A stretch of 64,000 nucleotides of DNA from assembly GCA_029531795.1 (NCBI GenBank), contig JAPEIS010000004.1:248001-312000 (forward strand), in the 5' to 3' direction. A model generated the notes under the pieces. That model was not told where the DNA came from and searched no databases. It saw only the letters and a list, made by a program, of their open reading frames with translations. Position 1 is the stretch's first letter. The number at the start of each line of letters is the position of its first letter. The DNA is from Sclerotinia nivalis. Its lineage: Eukaryota > Ascomycota > Leotiomycetes > Helotiales > Sclerotiniaceae. This document shows positions 20,916 through 31,051 of the stretch, in pieces. The translations under genes and the position numbers were made by a program.

Positions 20916-22382
20916 ATGACGCCTGTCAAGGTTCCATTCAGTCCAGAACCGTATCCCCTTGGATCTCAACAAATACTCGAAGAAATCACTCATGATAATG
21001 GTCATATTTGGACACCTTTACTTCAGCATAAATGTTCATTTCCACCCGAGATCTTTTCGCAGGTTATGCTGAATTTAATACGAAATCCAAACATTAACTC
21101 TAATCATTTATTTCGAGCCGATATATCTTTGGAACAACAATTTGATGAGAATTTTCAAAATGATCCCACGATTCCTGCGAGGATCATTCATTTTCGCAAC
21201 TACACTTTACAGAAAGTTATGGTAAGAACCATGATACCTAGAAATATTTTAAAAGATAGACCACTCGATCAAACATGTCTTTTCTATACGCAAACTACAG
21301 ATGCTGGAGAACTTCAATCATTAGTAATTTATCTACCTCATATATCATCACCTGATGAATCACCATTTTACCATCCTAAGGTTCACGGAATTGCTTTTCA
21401 GCATACTTTCAATCTTGGGACGCAAGATGGAAAGATTGCAATACACTATTCATTTTTCGATTCCGAACCTCGCACTCAGACACTTGAAAGAACCGCTGAA
21501 CATCTATTAGCTGCTCTGTATAAGCATGGACAAGGAACTGCCGCAGGATATGTCAAGAAAGTTCACCATGATACTATCATGCCTCAAGCTACTGTTCAGA
21601 ATACATATGCTCGTCTCAAGGCCAAATATGCAAAGACTCTAATTGATAATTGGGCTGAAGTCACAGACCCTGAAAAGCATGTTTTCGAGGATCTGAATAT
21701 CGCAGCATTCCTCATTGAACTTTGGGCCGATACTTATAAGGATACAGAGTTTCCAGGTTATGTTGATATTGGCTGTGGGAATGGACTGCTTGTTCATATT
21801 TTATCAGAGGAAGGTTTTAAGGGATGGGGATTTGATGCTAGAGAACGAAAATCATGGAGTGTTTTCGGCCCAAAAACACGAGAGAAATTACAAGAACTTG
21901 TCTTAATACCCTCGATTCTATATCCAGCTTCAAATGAAAATCAAACGTCGGGACCTAATATTCATAATGGGACATTTCCTAAGGGAACATTCATTATTTC
22001 AAACCACGCCGATGAGCTAACTCCCTGGACACCTATCCTTGCGAACATCTCCCAATCTCCATTTATGATGATTCCATGCTGTAGTCATGCTCTCAGCGGT
22101 GCAAGATATAGAGCACCACCTCCAAAAGGTTCCAAAGGTACTCCATCGGCTTACTCTTCTCTTGTCGCATGGGTTGCGGGTCTTGCTAAAGGATGTGGGT
22201 GGGAAGTAGAGAAGGAATGGCTACGAATACCTAGTACGAGAAATGCAGCTTTGATTGGAAGAAGAAGAAAATTAGATTATGGGGAGATTGACGTACGAGA
22301 GTTTGTGGATGCAAATGGTGGAGCTGCAGGTTGGAAGGAGAATGCAATGAAGTTGGTGACGGGAAAAGCAAAAAATCATTAA
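20916..22382 (+). CDS. TRM44: tRNA (uracil-O2-)-methyltransferase Trm44
   Basis: A single exon of 488 codons starts at the ATG of MTPVKVPFSPEPYPLG; the same frame is open 32 codons further upstream but only from a GTG. The AdoMet-binding motif is VDIGCGNGLLVHIL at about residues 283-296, followed by GWGFDARERKSW. Downstream, FIISNHADELTPWTPILA and MMIPCCSHALSGARY are the catalytic-region signatures of the Trm44 family. The enzyme 2'-O-methylates U44 of tRNA-Ser in the cytoplasm. Length is similar to yeast Trm44 (567), with a shorter N-terminus. It shares its promoter region with RPL24. No oddities seen. Confidence 0.9.
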   Translation: MTPVKVPFSPEPYPLGSQQILEEITHDNGHIWTPLLQHKCSFPPEIFSQVMLNLIRNPNINSNHLFRADISLEQQFDENFQNDPTIPARIIHFRNYTLQKVMVRTMIPRNILKDRPLDQTCLFYTQTTDAGELQSLVIYLPHISSPDESPFYHPKVHGIAFQHTFNLGTQDGKIAIHYSFFDSEPRTQTLERTAEHLLAALYKHGQGTAAGYVKKVHHDTIMPQATVQNTYARLKAKYAKTLIDNWAEVTDPEKHVFEDLNIAAFLIELWADTYKDTEFPGYVDIGCGNGLLVHILSEEGFKGWGFDARERKSWSVFGPKTREKLQELVLIPSILYPASNENQTSGPNIHNGTFPKGTFIISNHADELTPWTPILANISQSPFMMIPCCSHALSGARYRAPPPKGSKGTPSAYSSLVAWVAGLAKGCGWEVEKEWLRIPSTRNAALIGRRRKLDYGEIDVREFVDANGGAAGWKENAMKLVTGKAKNH

Positions 22383-24360
22383 TGATCATTTGGGTTCAAG
22401 GCCGATGGCTGTTTGCTACCCATGAATTTGATCGATCAGTACGTCGCCTACATGCGAAATCTTTTCCCCAAATCTCAAAGTGCAATACGTTTTCCATATG
22501 CGAGACCATTCCTCCATCTCCGAAAACACCATGAGATACACCCGAAGTCGTCTAAGTCGTCTCCTCGTCCCTGAAATGCAGAAAGATACACCGCCTAAAT
22601 GCGAATCTTTATCTAAGCCGACCATGCCAACCTCAAACTTCTTTTTCAATCCTTTCTAAATCTAATACTTTCGTGAGCATTTGTCGCCGCAAATACATTT
22701 TGTATAAATACCTTTATATCTTTGACTTTAACGAAGTATAACATCACCATTCCTACACAGATATCCAACATCCTTTCTCCCGAATCTACAAGCACATAAG
22801 ATACACCAACTACATACAAAAGCCCTTTCCCCAAGTCCGAAAATGCCATGCAAGGAAATACGAAAAGGGGTAATCGATTCAAGGCTTCATCCATCGCGTG
22901 TATAATTCCGTGCCACGCTTTGAATCAAGAGCCAAATGAAACTACGATAGTAAGCTCTATCTTTATCACCTACATCTTCTTGGCTTCTGGATTCGTGGTG
23001 CCCAATACTCCGAACTGAAACACGATCTCTGAGAAGTTTCGATGCTCAAAGATTGTGTGTTCTTGATGATTTGGCTATTTAGTGAATATATTGTTTCGAA
23101 TCACTTCAATACCTCATCTGACATCTTTTATTCAAATGGTCAAACATCTTTCAAATCAACTCATATGTTTCCAATTATTTCATTCCTCAAAGTCTCCTTA
23201 TTCATGAATGCTCTCTTCGGCCTATTCTAGCTTCAACCCAAGTACAGTCTCAACCGTCATTATAATAAACGGAAAACTAAAAACCTCTGGCGCTAATGGG
23301 ATTAATGATTCCACATGTCTAAAAGCAAAGACTGGAAACTTATTTGCTGCCATCTTTTGAAACAATCATTATATATGATATCATAGCAACCGGGTGATGA
23401 CGACAGCATTTATTTGATATCTCTGAGACATTGATAACACTATCTAGATCGGAAAAAAACGGCCCATTTATTTGTTTGCTCCAAAACCGTTACTGTTTGT
23501 TTCATTGTTGGCATTAATCTTGATCGTCCCACTGGTGACTAGATCTGATTCAATTGCGCATGCACATGGCGAACTGCAAGTTCGAAAGAAATTCCGGCAC
23601 CGCTGCATAAAATGTATCGGGTGACGTATGAGTAAGGAACGGAAAAGAAGAGTTAAACGGGAAATTTGGAAAAACGCTCGGAAGGAAATCGGATATTATG
23701 AAATAGAGCAATGGAAAATGGAGAGCCAAATCGGACGGAGAAAGAAAAGAAAATAAAAACCTTGCATCCCGGCCAGGAAGAAAGCATGGAAGAGAAGAAT
23801 GCCTGCCATGTTTGCTAGACATTACATAGAGATATTGGTAATAGATGGCGAGGTAAAGAGAAAGAAAGAGCGACGCATAACATCTTTATCTGCAAGCATC
23901 CCAATGATTCATTGTAAGAGATAGAGAAGGGTAGAAAAGAAAGGGCAATACATTGCATATATCATGTTCACCTATCCCAATACTCACAATGAGTCACAAT
24001 GGAAATGATATTTTTTGAATGACCTTTCATTTTCCTCCTTTATGATGGATACTCATCACCAACCAATCTTCAGGACGGGAGATGAGTTAGAAGCTATGGC
24101 GATAAACGGAACCAAATAATATAAATAAAAGAAGAGAAAGGGATTTTCCGTTTGTGAAATGCACGTTTCCGATTCCTTGGTCAATGATGAGGTGCATATT
24201 CTTTTCTTTGACTTTTTCATATATATACCACTATATCACCAAGCCATCCTCCCCAATATTTCCAAACCATTAACTACACTTCCCATCATCCCATCATATC
24301 AACATCCATACATACGCCCTCCCCCCTTCTAAACCCCAAGACCCAAGACCCAACACCAAA
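22383..24360. other. Intergenic region, nothing recognised
   Basis: Nearly 2 kb without a supportable gene. Between 22450 and 22880 several loosely similar phrases (CCCCAAATCTC, CCCCAAGTCCG, GATACACC) recur, perhaps an old diverged repeat. The stretch 23550-24000 is purine-rich (AAAGAAAGAG). The last 200 bases are TATA-like (catatatata) and may serve the following gene. Confidence 0.45.
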
Positions 24361-25086
24361 ATGCCACCCCTTCCCCACCACCTATCCCACACCCTAATCC
24401 GTAACCCCCTCATCCGCCATTCTCCCAAAATCCACGCCCTCTTAACCTCTTTCTCTCTACTACTCGGTCTAAATGGTCTCAACAACACCTACCAACTACG
24501 TTCCATGGAGGCACAGGTCAAGAAGTCACGGGACGATATGAATAAGATGAGTAGAATGATGGAGTTGATAAAGGTGTATGGACCTATGATGGAATTAAAG
24601 AAGGGGTATAAAGTTGAGCTGGGGTTGTATGAAGAAGGGGAAGTTAAGAGGACTGTATGTTTTGAGATGAAGGAGGATCACCGAGCGGAAGAAGGAGTGA
24701 GAGTGGAAGGTGGAGAATTGGGAAAGATAAGAAAGGTGAGAGATACGACTTGGCGCGAGAGGATGGGAGAATTGAGAGATAGGGGGAGAGGGAGAAACGG
24801 TGGGGAAAGGGTGGAAGGGAAGGCAAATGCAGAAGCGGCAAGTACAGGAAAAGTGCATGTGGAGCAAGGTTTAGCAGGTATGGAAGATATTGAAGGTATG
24901 AGGGCAATTCATGAAAGCGATGGTCCTGGTCCAACAGAGTGGAAAAGCACGGAACTTACGAAAAAGGTAGAGGCGTTGGGTGGAACCGCGAATGTCGGGA
25001 AAGCGACTGGCAATCAGGAGGATACGAAAAGGAAAAAAGAAAACGGGGGCAGTGAAAAGAGTGCAAATGTTGATGATGTGAACTAG
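24361..25086 (+). CDS. Hypothetical protein with N-terminal hydrophobic segment and charged coiled-coil tail
   Basis: An intronless frame of 241 codons begins ATG at 24361, preceded by a C/A-rich leader typical of fungal starts. Residues 24-42 (KIHALLTSFSLLLGLNGLN) are hydrophobic and could be a signal anchor or one membrane helix. Residues 48-90 (RSMEAQVKKSRDDMNKMSRM) look like a coiled coil. The rest is Lys/Glu/Gly-rich and probably disordered. The Pro/His/Arg-rich first 20 residues could act as a mitochondrial presequence, but this is a guess. I do not recognise the family. The purine bias of the second half means the open frame could partly be chance. Confidence 0.5.
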   Translation: MPPLPHHLSHTLIRNPLIRHSPKIHALLTSFSLLLGLNGLNNTYQLRSMEAQVKKSRDDMNKMSRMMELIKVYGPMMELKKGYKVELGLYEEGEVKRTVCFEMKEDHRAEEGVRVEGGELGKIRKVRDTTWRERMGELRDRGRGRNGGERVEGKANAEAASTGKVHVEQGLAGMEDIEGMRAIHESDGPGPTEWKSTELTKKVEALGGTANVGKATGNQEDTKRKKENGGSEKSANVDDVN

Positions 25087-25707
25087 GCACTAGAGGAACA
25101 GTTTGGATGAGGTAGGTATCATTGAGCCAACGCTGGCGCATAATGGTTGTCTGAAAATGAAAACAAGATTCCATCGATCGTAGAGTCGGGAGTTTCGATG
25201 AAATGATAGATCCAAATAATATTGTGAAGAATGGCTCAGCGCATACAGTGTAACCACACGTGCTTTTCCACCATTCTATCAGCATGATATGCAGAAAAGA
25301 AATGTTACTTTATTTGTGAAAACACGGTGTGGTAGAGATAACCCAGAGACTTTTTGGAAATACTGGAGGCTGTGAAATTATGAAGTATCACCTGTTCAGA
25401 ATCACAAACTTATCTAAACCGTCGAGCCATTGTGACCGGAAGAAGGATTAGGATCCTTCCATCTCCTGATTGAACACACCGGAATCTGAATGCTTTTGAT
25501 CAATACAAATGATATTGTCATATAGAAGGACTTGACGTGTAGTATGATTTTGTACAGATAAGTAACCTTCTGACCACCTGAAATTTTATATTCGAGCAGC
25601 GAATGCCGTAACATAGCCAGAAAGAAGAATATGATCGTTCTCGTATCAATGCCGTCACCGGTTCTCTAATATCATTCCTAATTGACTTTGCCTTGGGTAC
25701 GGGAAAT
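25087..25707. other. Intergenic region
   Basis: About 620 bp between two convergent genes (the plus-strand hypothetical gene and EGD1). It should hold both 3' ends. The open frames on the minus strand at 25414-25614 and 25518-25913 are shadows of the downstream EGD1 exon and of non-coding DNA. Confidence 0.5.
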
Positions 25708-26526
25708 TTATTCGACCTTATCCTCAAAGTTCTCTCCTTCGACCAATTCTGGGATATCGTCATCATCCTCATCATCATCCTTCTTGTCCTCACCACCTTC
25801 TGCCTTTTGCATCGATTGGTAGCTCTCAGCAAGCTTGCGGAGAGAGGCAAGGGAATCTGGGCCGAGTTGGTTAAGGATACCTGGGACAAGCTCGGTGAGC
25901 TCTTTGTCTTCACCGTTACCGTAGATGGCGAAGGTGTTGGATGGAACAGCAGCGTGAACTATTGATTAGAAGGTTAGTGTAACGTCCAGTAGCTCGTATT
26001 GTGAGGTCAAAGTACCCTTTGGTGCTGCGAAGTGGATAACATTTCCGTCGGATTTGAACATGTTTACTTCTTCAATAGCTTGGATGGGTTGGACATTAAG
26101 CTTCTTGAGGGAAGTCTGTAACTTCTTGTCGTCCATTCCAGTGCTCTTGTGAACATTCTTGACCTTTCTTCTTGGTGTACCCTTTCCACTGTTGTATCGT
26201 TAGCATACCGATGCTACCCCGCTATGCGCTTCCTTCAAATCATAAACTTCGAAATCGTATTCGCGGATGATGAATTGCAAATGAAGGTGAAGGATTCTGT
26301 CACATACCCTTGGGCCACATGTTAGCTTTTAATCGTTCAGATATCGCAAAAAAAAAAAATTGGCATGGCGCAGCCAGCAATCCAGCCCCTCCACCTTCCA
26401 AAACGTCCCATCTCGAGCTCTTCAACTCTCCTGCCATTCGCATAATCTACGGTGTTCGCTGAAATTTGACTCACCAGTTCTGACACCACCTCTGGCCTGC
26501 ATTCTCTTCAACTTTTCCATATCCAT
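25708..26526 (-). CDS. EGD1: Nascent polypeptide-associated complex subunit beta
   Basis: The protein reads [11 protein letters not shown] at the start and continues [19 protein letters not shown], the NAC ribosome-binding and core motifs. The NAC domain proper is at about residues 35-105 ([23 protein letters not shown]), followed by [19 protein letters not shown] and an Asp/Glu tail ending in DKVE. Exons are 26475-26526, a single base at 26308, 26016-26188 and 25708-25958, giving 158 residues. Without the one-base exon the donor after AGA ACT G and the acceptor before T GGA AAG leave the frame wrong; adding G restores the family-conserved [11 protein letters not shown]. Both flanking introns have CTAAC branch sites. 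NAC-beta binds at the ribosome exit tunnel with NAC-alpha and shields nascent chains. Three extra residues (GGV) near position 13 are unusual. Confidence 0.93.
26308..26308 (-). other. Putative one-nucleotide microexon (or twin-intron junction) in EGD1
   Basis: On the minus strand the sequence reads ctaacatgtggcccaag, then G, then gtatgtg. The first part is a branch site plus aag acceptor and the last is a consensus donor, leaving exactly one exonic base. Upstream intron 26309-26474 starts gtgagt; downstream intron 26189-26307 ends gctaacgatacaacag. Only with this base does the reading frame continue. Confidence 0.6.
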
Positions 26527-27351
26527 GATTGCTATAGTTTGACCTTCGTCGAGAAGTGAGGGGAGGTATTAAATGAGGAAGGATTGGAAATTGTTCTATA
26601 GGATGCGAATATCGTCAGTCAACAATTTCATGTATCTGTCCAGCAGGAAGTTCCGTAGCGCTTGTATATTTTTCGATATTATACGTACAGTTGTGAAGAT
26701 TTGACTTTCCTATGTAATCAACTCGTCGTCGTGTGTTTGAAGGACCTCATCGCTCATTGTGTGTGCCAAGAATTTCCATTTTTAAGCGAGGATTTTCTGT
26801 GGGGAAAAATCTACAGCCTCGTCAAGCGGCTTCAAAAAAAGTGTTAAGTCATGGCAACAACTAAACAACAATGTCCATGACAACTTTCATACAGTATGGC
26901 GAAGAGCTGGTAGATGGGTGAATAGTTGAGGTGAAAGACAAATTTGTCACCTCGAATCATCACATAGAGTTATTACGACTTCCTCATCCCCTCCACTTTA
27001 GTCCATGCATATGGTTAGTACTAGGCATACTATCATCTAGGTTTTATAGGTAGGCGGTTTCTTATGTTGGGAGAAAAAGATAAGCATATGGCGGTCCTCG
27101 AAAGGATGAAATGTCGTTCCATTTTCTTAAAATCATTGCCGAGATCAATGTCGGTGGTATGATCACTCAAAGGTAATTTTCCTTACTCCGTCCTTGTTCC
27201 CTCGGGATCTTTGATACATCTCGCATAAACCAACCCACTCTGAAACAGCCTGCGGAAGGAAGTACAGACTATGCGAGGACAGTTAGTATCTGGGGATACA
27301 GTGTGTTATCACGTGAGTCTATTTCCAAAACATTCACGTGTGAGACTTTAC

Positions 27352-27471
27352 CTATCACATCAAACTTAATGGCCACGGCATTGACACCTTTGTTGATCCC
27401 CTTGATCCCTTCTTTGCGGTAGATGTTCATGAAGGTGGTCATGGTGCCATCAGGCTTGACGCCGGCCTCCT
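27352..27471 (-). pseudogene. Fragment of a mitochondrial tricarboxylate-type carrier
   Basis: Reading the minus strand gives TMTTFMNIYRKEGIKGINKG followed by VNAVAIK, preceded by EAGVKPDG. The motif of a carrier repeat end (IYRKEG.KGI.KG.NAVA) is typical of Ctp1/citrate carriers of the mitochondrial carrier family. A stop codon (TAG) sits directly before the fragment and the rest of the carrier is not found nearby. It is therefore a short relic, about one seventh of a normal carrier gene. Confidence 0.5.
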
Positions 27472-27879
27472 AGGAGCTCTTGCTTACAGATGTGTACCAG
27501 TGGCGTATCGAAAAGACTGTCTCAGCTAGATACGCTGTGCGACGACCAGCTCTGGTAAGGACCGGAAAGCTCCCGAACTGGAAGTTCCTCCATGCTATCA
27601 CTTTCAGAGGTAATATTTTGGATGATGCTATCTCCTTATGTCTGCCTCAGCTGAAAGAGGGCCTTTCACTGTCGTTCATAATAAGCAGTACACACTTTTA
27701 ACGTAATCTTGGAAATCCTTTTCGATGAAGCCGATGCTGTTGCTGCTCTTCATGGGGTAATAGTTTTGTTGAATAATGAGATCCTTGCTGCTTTCGACCA
27801 GCCGAGCATGCTATGAAGATCAAAAAGTGCTTGTTGATTGAGGAAAAGGTATATCTTTGCCATGCATTACTGGATGGAA

Positions 27880-28227
27880 AGGGAAATTTATACCTTTACC
27901 AGAATCCTCCTTACTCACGCTTTGCCAGGCTCGATCTCCGGATGGCATATGAATAATATGGGCTACGTAACTGTTGTCTTAATTCAAGGCAACCCGGGCG
28001 ATTTCAAATTGTGGCCAACTGCAGAAACTGGACATCTGGACAAGGAAAGACAGAAGGAGATTTGGCTAGACTTTGGCCGGTCAGGAGCAGGATGGTGCCC
28101 ACCATTAGACGTGAAGATTATGGTATATGAGCTGCAGTCAGGTGATATTATGCTCATGATGCCAGGAGCTATTCATACTCCGATGACTCCTACACCTTGC
28201 TTACTTTTCGGAATGACTCGTCCTTGA
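27880..28227 (+). pseudogene. JmjC-like protein fragment
   Basis: One open frame ends at the TGA at 28225-28227 and contains SISGWHMNNMGYVTVVLIQG, YELQSGDIMLMMPGAIHTPM and TPCLLFGMTRP. This order (W-H-x-x-x-x-G, then GD-x-x-x-MPP-like, then H) matches the C-terminal part of a cupin/JmjC domain as found in fungal accessory genes. The iron-binding HxD triad is H-M-N here, so the Asp is missing. No start or upstream half is present in frame; the nearest upstream frames are broken by stops. A truncated, probably non-functional copy is the simplest reading. Confidence 0.5.
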
Positions 28228-28840
28228 AAGCACAAAGTCCATTGTCGGGGTTCAGCAGCTCGAAAAGTTACTGTAAAGCTCCAGGTAAGATCTTACTGTT
28301 ACGTCGAGACTTCACAGGCTCGGCATCATGTGACAAAGGTCACGTGGGGGAGCGAGGGAGCGGAAGAGCAAGCCTTGGGCTTCGCTCCTCAGCTCCATCG
28401 CTCCAAAAACAGAGATTACACAGAGCACAAAGGTTTATATAATCAGGATAGGTTTCCTTACTGTAGAGCTTCGTGCTCAAGATCAATCATTTAGTATACT
28501 CTACTATTAGTTACGAATTGCAATCATTGTTATTGTTACTTAAGTCCCTGCTTGACACCTAGTTATAAACCATCTCGAGAGCCTAGAGCACTTCCACGTG
28601 ATCTAGAAGGCAACCCTCGTAACACTTACCTCTTGAATTGTGGAAAGTAAGCTTAATCCTAAATATATCTCATTAAGTCTCATTATATTGTAAGTTATCT
28701 TAAATGAACTTGGTTGCCGCAACCAATTCACTGCCACTAATTGAATGTTTCGCGTGTTTTGGAGCATCAGTAATCCATGCTGTAAAGTTTCCCCACACTA
28801 CTCAAGTACAAAACGAACGAAGTAATTTCTGTCAGACTCT

Positions 28841-28870
28841 ACATCCAACATCCAACATCCAACATCCAAC
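28841..28870 (+). repeat. (ACATCCA)n short tandem repeat
   Basis: Four tandem copies of the seven-base unit ACATCCA lie 34 bases before the ATG of the ipa-like gene, inside its probable leader. Confidence 0.9.
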
Positions 28871-28903
28871 TACCTGACACCGAATTTTCTCACATCTACA
28901 ACC

Positions 28904-31051
28904 ATGGAGACTGATCCAGAGAATGTTCAACAGATTAAATCACTGCATGCAGATCTTGCAAGAAGATATGAATTGCATGGTTCCAAAATTGAACAGATCT
29001 GGCGAGGTTTTGGCCAAAATCAACGAGCGGAGGTTTTCAAAGCTGGCGTCCCAGAAAATGTGTATTTGAAGCATTCAAGAGATTGGTCGCAGGGCAACCC
29101 TTGGAAGGTGTTTCCCGAGTTTAATCTTCATGACATGGTGACAGGGCCTGACTTTCTACTTGATCATTTAAAATACCGTGCGACAACATCACTTCTGCAC
29201 CAATACAGAGAGGGTGTTCATGATGGACCCGGAGATTGCATATTTATCTTGGAGAGTATGCGCAACAACAATCTTCGTCATGTACATGATTTTAAATATT
29301 GTTACACCCGTTTTTACGACGAGGATACTTATGGCCAATCAATCAGATCAACAACCGCTGCTCAACATCGCGACATTACAACCAAGCTCGCGTTTGCTTT
29401 TCAATCCAGAGCTATTGTTCCACAAGAAGTTGGAGAATTTGTTCTCACCAGACAGCTGTATATCCTATCACAGCTGAACATATTAGTCGCGGACATTCTA
29501 GAAATTGGATCTACTACCAAATCTACGAAGCCTCGACCACGAAAGCCAGAAGAGGCAGTTGTTTCTGCCCTTTCAAACCTTTCCGTTGTTCACAACCAGG
29601 AGAATCTTTCGTTGGACGACATAATCAACAGCTCCCTCGATCAGAAAACCGCTATGAACGATTATTTGGTTTTGTGTTGCTCTGAATCAGTTGTTCTACA
29701 CCACATGGTCAATGTTTGGTTCTTCAGTCGACCGGAACTTGTACCCGATGAGAAGGGACGGATCTTCCCCGTACTAGGCGACAAGTATATCAATATATCA
29801 ATTTTCGAATTGATACACAATGCTGCTACTGGAGTTGCAAACTGGGATTACATACATCGCCTTCTTCAACTTCTCTCAGAGAGGCCCAATGATAAAATTG
29901 CAAACGCTATTTTGCTTCAGGAGATATCAAACGTAGCTCATCTCGAATTCTCGCGGGTCCAGAAAGTCTTCAAACGCTACGTAGCCTTAGGGACAGGTTC
30001 AAAGTACTTCAGACGTGTTTCAGGGAAATACGACCATGGATTTGCACGTGTATTACTCAAGCAAAATCCAGAGCTTCTAACTAGGGAGAACCCACAACTT
30101 TCTTATATCTTTCGCCTCTGTTCCTCTGAGACTGATGCCGCCAAATCAGTTACTTGGATCAAGAAATTAGACGACCTCTATCGTCTCCACCCCACCGAGC
30201 GATCTGAGGTGCACGATGGAGTTTTGGACGCATTCGATGACCTGGCAGTTATCGCCAGTTTTGTTCAAGCCCTTTCTGCTACCGTTACTCTGCCACCAAG
30301 AAACCCTAGGAGGGGACAGATATATGCGTCAAGGCTCAACAGCTTGCTAGGCGAGCTTGAGCCACTAAAGCATGAGGTCGATCTTTCGAAGTTTGCAGTA
30401 CCTATGGAAAACCTCCTTGAGCCAGGAATGACCGAAGGAGCTATTGATGCTCTGGATCAGCTTACGATAGAACGAATGGGCACGAATACTGGATTTCTGT
30501 ACCAAGATCTTGTAGCAGACTGCGTCTCGCAGATCCAAACTCATTACGAACAGCAGAAGGACAGAGTTGCACAGATCGGGAAGAAGCCTCCTAAGACCTT
30601 CGAGGACCCGACCCATGAGGCCTCGGCACCAGGTATACTCATACAACGACGAAAAGAAAAGGACAAGTCTCGGCCCGCAGATGCCTCTCCTTACGATATA
30701 ACTCGAGATACAACCAAGTCCACACAAGTGGAAGCATCCGAGTCGCCTACAGTATTCAAAGTCAACAAAAATACGGCACAGGTCTTCTCCACCATGTTCG
30801 CAAAGTCTGAAGCTCGAGGTTCAGTTAGTTGGGCCGCGTTTGAAGCTGCAATGGTTGATTTGAAATTCTCTGTTATGCCAAAATTCGGATCAGTATACAC
30901 CTTCTCTCCAGCAGTGAATATGGGGGCTAAGAAGTCTATTACGTTCCATCGGCCCCATAAGTCGGAGATTGGGGGATGGAAGTTGATTATGTTTGCTAGT
31001 CGACTAAAGAGGGTCTATGAATGGAACGAAGGATCTTTTGAAATGGTTTGA
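28904..31051 (+). CDS. ipa-like fungal family protein with possible HicA-like C-terminal domain
   Basis: A single exon of 715 codons begins METDPENVQQIKSLHADLAR. I recognise the N-terminal third (YELHGSKIEQIWRGFGQNQR, AGVPENVYLKH, FLLDHLKYRATTSLLHQYRE) as the family usually annotated 'ipa protein' in filamentous fungi, often multicopy and of unknown function. The middle is helical without a named domain. Residues 600-640 are a charged linker. The last 80 residues (WAAFEAAMVDLKFSVMPKFG, GSVYTFSP, ITFHRPH, RLKRVYEW) have the G-S-x-x-x-F ... H-x-P-H pattern and strand/helix order of HicA/YcfA-type small RNA-binding domains; this is my inference. The frame is intact in otherwise decayed DNA, with no introns. 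Function unknown. Confidence 0.7.
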   Translation: METDPENVQQIKSLHADLARRYELHGSKIEQIWRGFGQNQRAEVFKAGVPENVYLKHSRDWSQGNPWKVFPEFNLHDMVTGPDFLLDHLKYRATTSLLHQYREGVHDGPGDCIFILESMRNNNLRHVHDFKYCYTRFYDEDTYGQSIRSTTAAQHRDITTKLAFAFQSRAIVPQEVGEFVLTRQLYILSQLNILVADILEIGSTTKSTKPRPRKPEEAVVSALSNLSVVHNQENLSLDDIINSSLDQKTAMNDYLVLCCSESVVLHHMVNVWFFSRPELVPDEKGRIFPVLGDKYINISIFELIHNAATGVANWDYIHRLLQLLSERPNDKIANAILLQEISNVAHLEFSRVQKVFKRYVALGTGSKYFRRVSGKYDHGFARVLLKQNPELLTRENPQLSYIFRLCSSETDAAKSVTWIKKLDDLYRLHPTERSEVHDGVLDAFDDLAVIASFVQALSATVTLPPRNPRRGQIYASRLNSLLGELEPLKHEVDLSKFAVPMENLLEPGMTEGAIDALDQLTIERMGTNTGFLYQDLVADCVSQIQTHYEQQKDRVAQIGKKPPKTFEDPTHEASAPGILIQRRKEKDKSRPADASPYDITRDTTKSTQVEASESPTVFKVNKNTAQVFSTMFAKSEARGSVSWAAFEAAMVDLKFSVMPKFGSVYTFSPAVNMGAKKSITFHRPHKSEIGGWKLIMFASRLKRVYEWNEGSFEMV

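Larger units (their letters stand above)
26527..28903. other. Relic-rich region between EGD1 and the ipa-like gene
   Basis: This stretch holds the EGD1 promoter (nearest 300 bp) and then remnants of at least two unrelated genes, described separately at 27352-27471 and 27880-28227. A further protein-like plus-strand run (ILFDEADAVAALHGVIVLLN) lies at about 27722-27812 before a stop. At 28841-28870 there is a short (ACATCCA)n array just before the next gene. Confidence 0.5.

Noticed and set aside
22440..22880. Loosely recurring CCCCAAATCTC / GATACACC phrases
   Set aside because: Too diverged and irregularly spaced to define a repeat by eye; a self-alignment would be needed.
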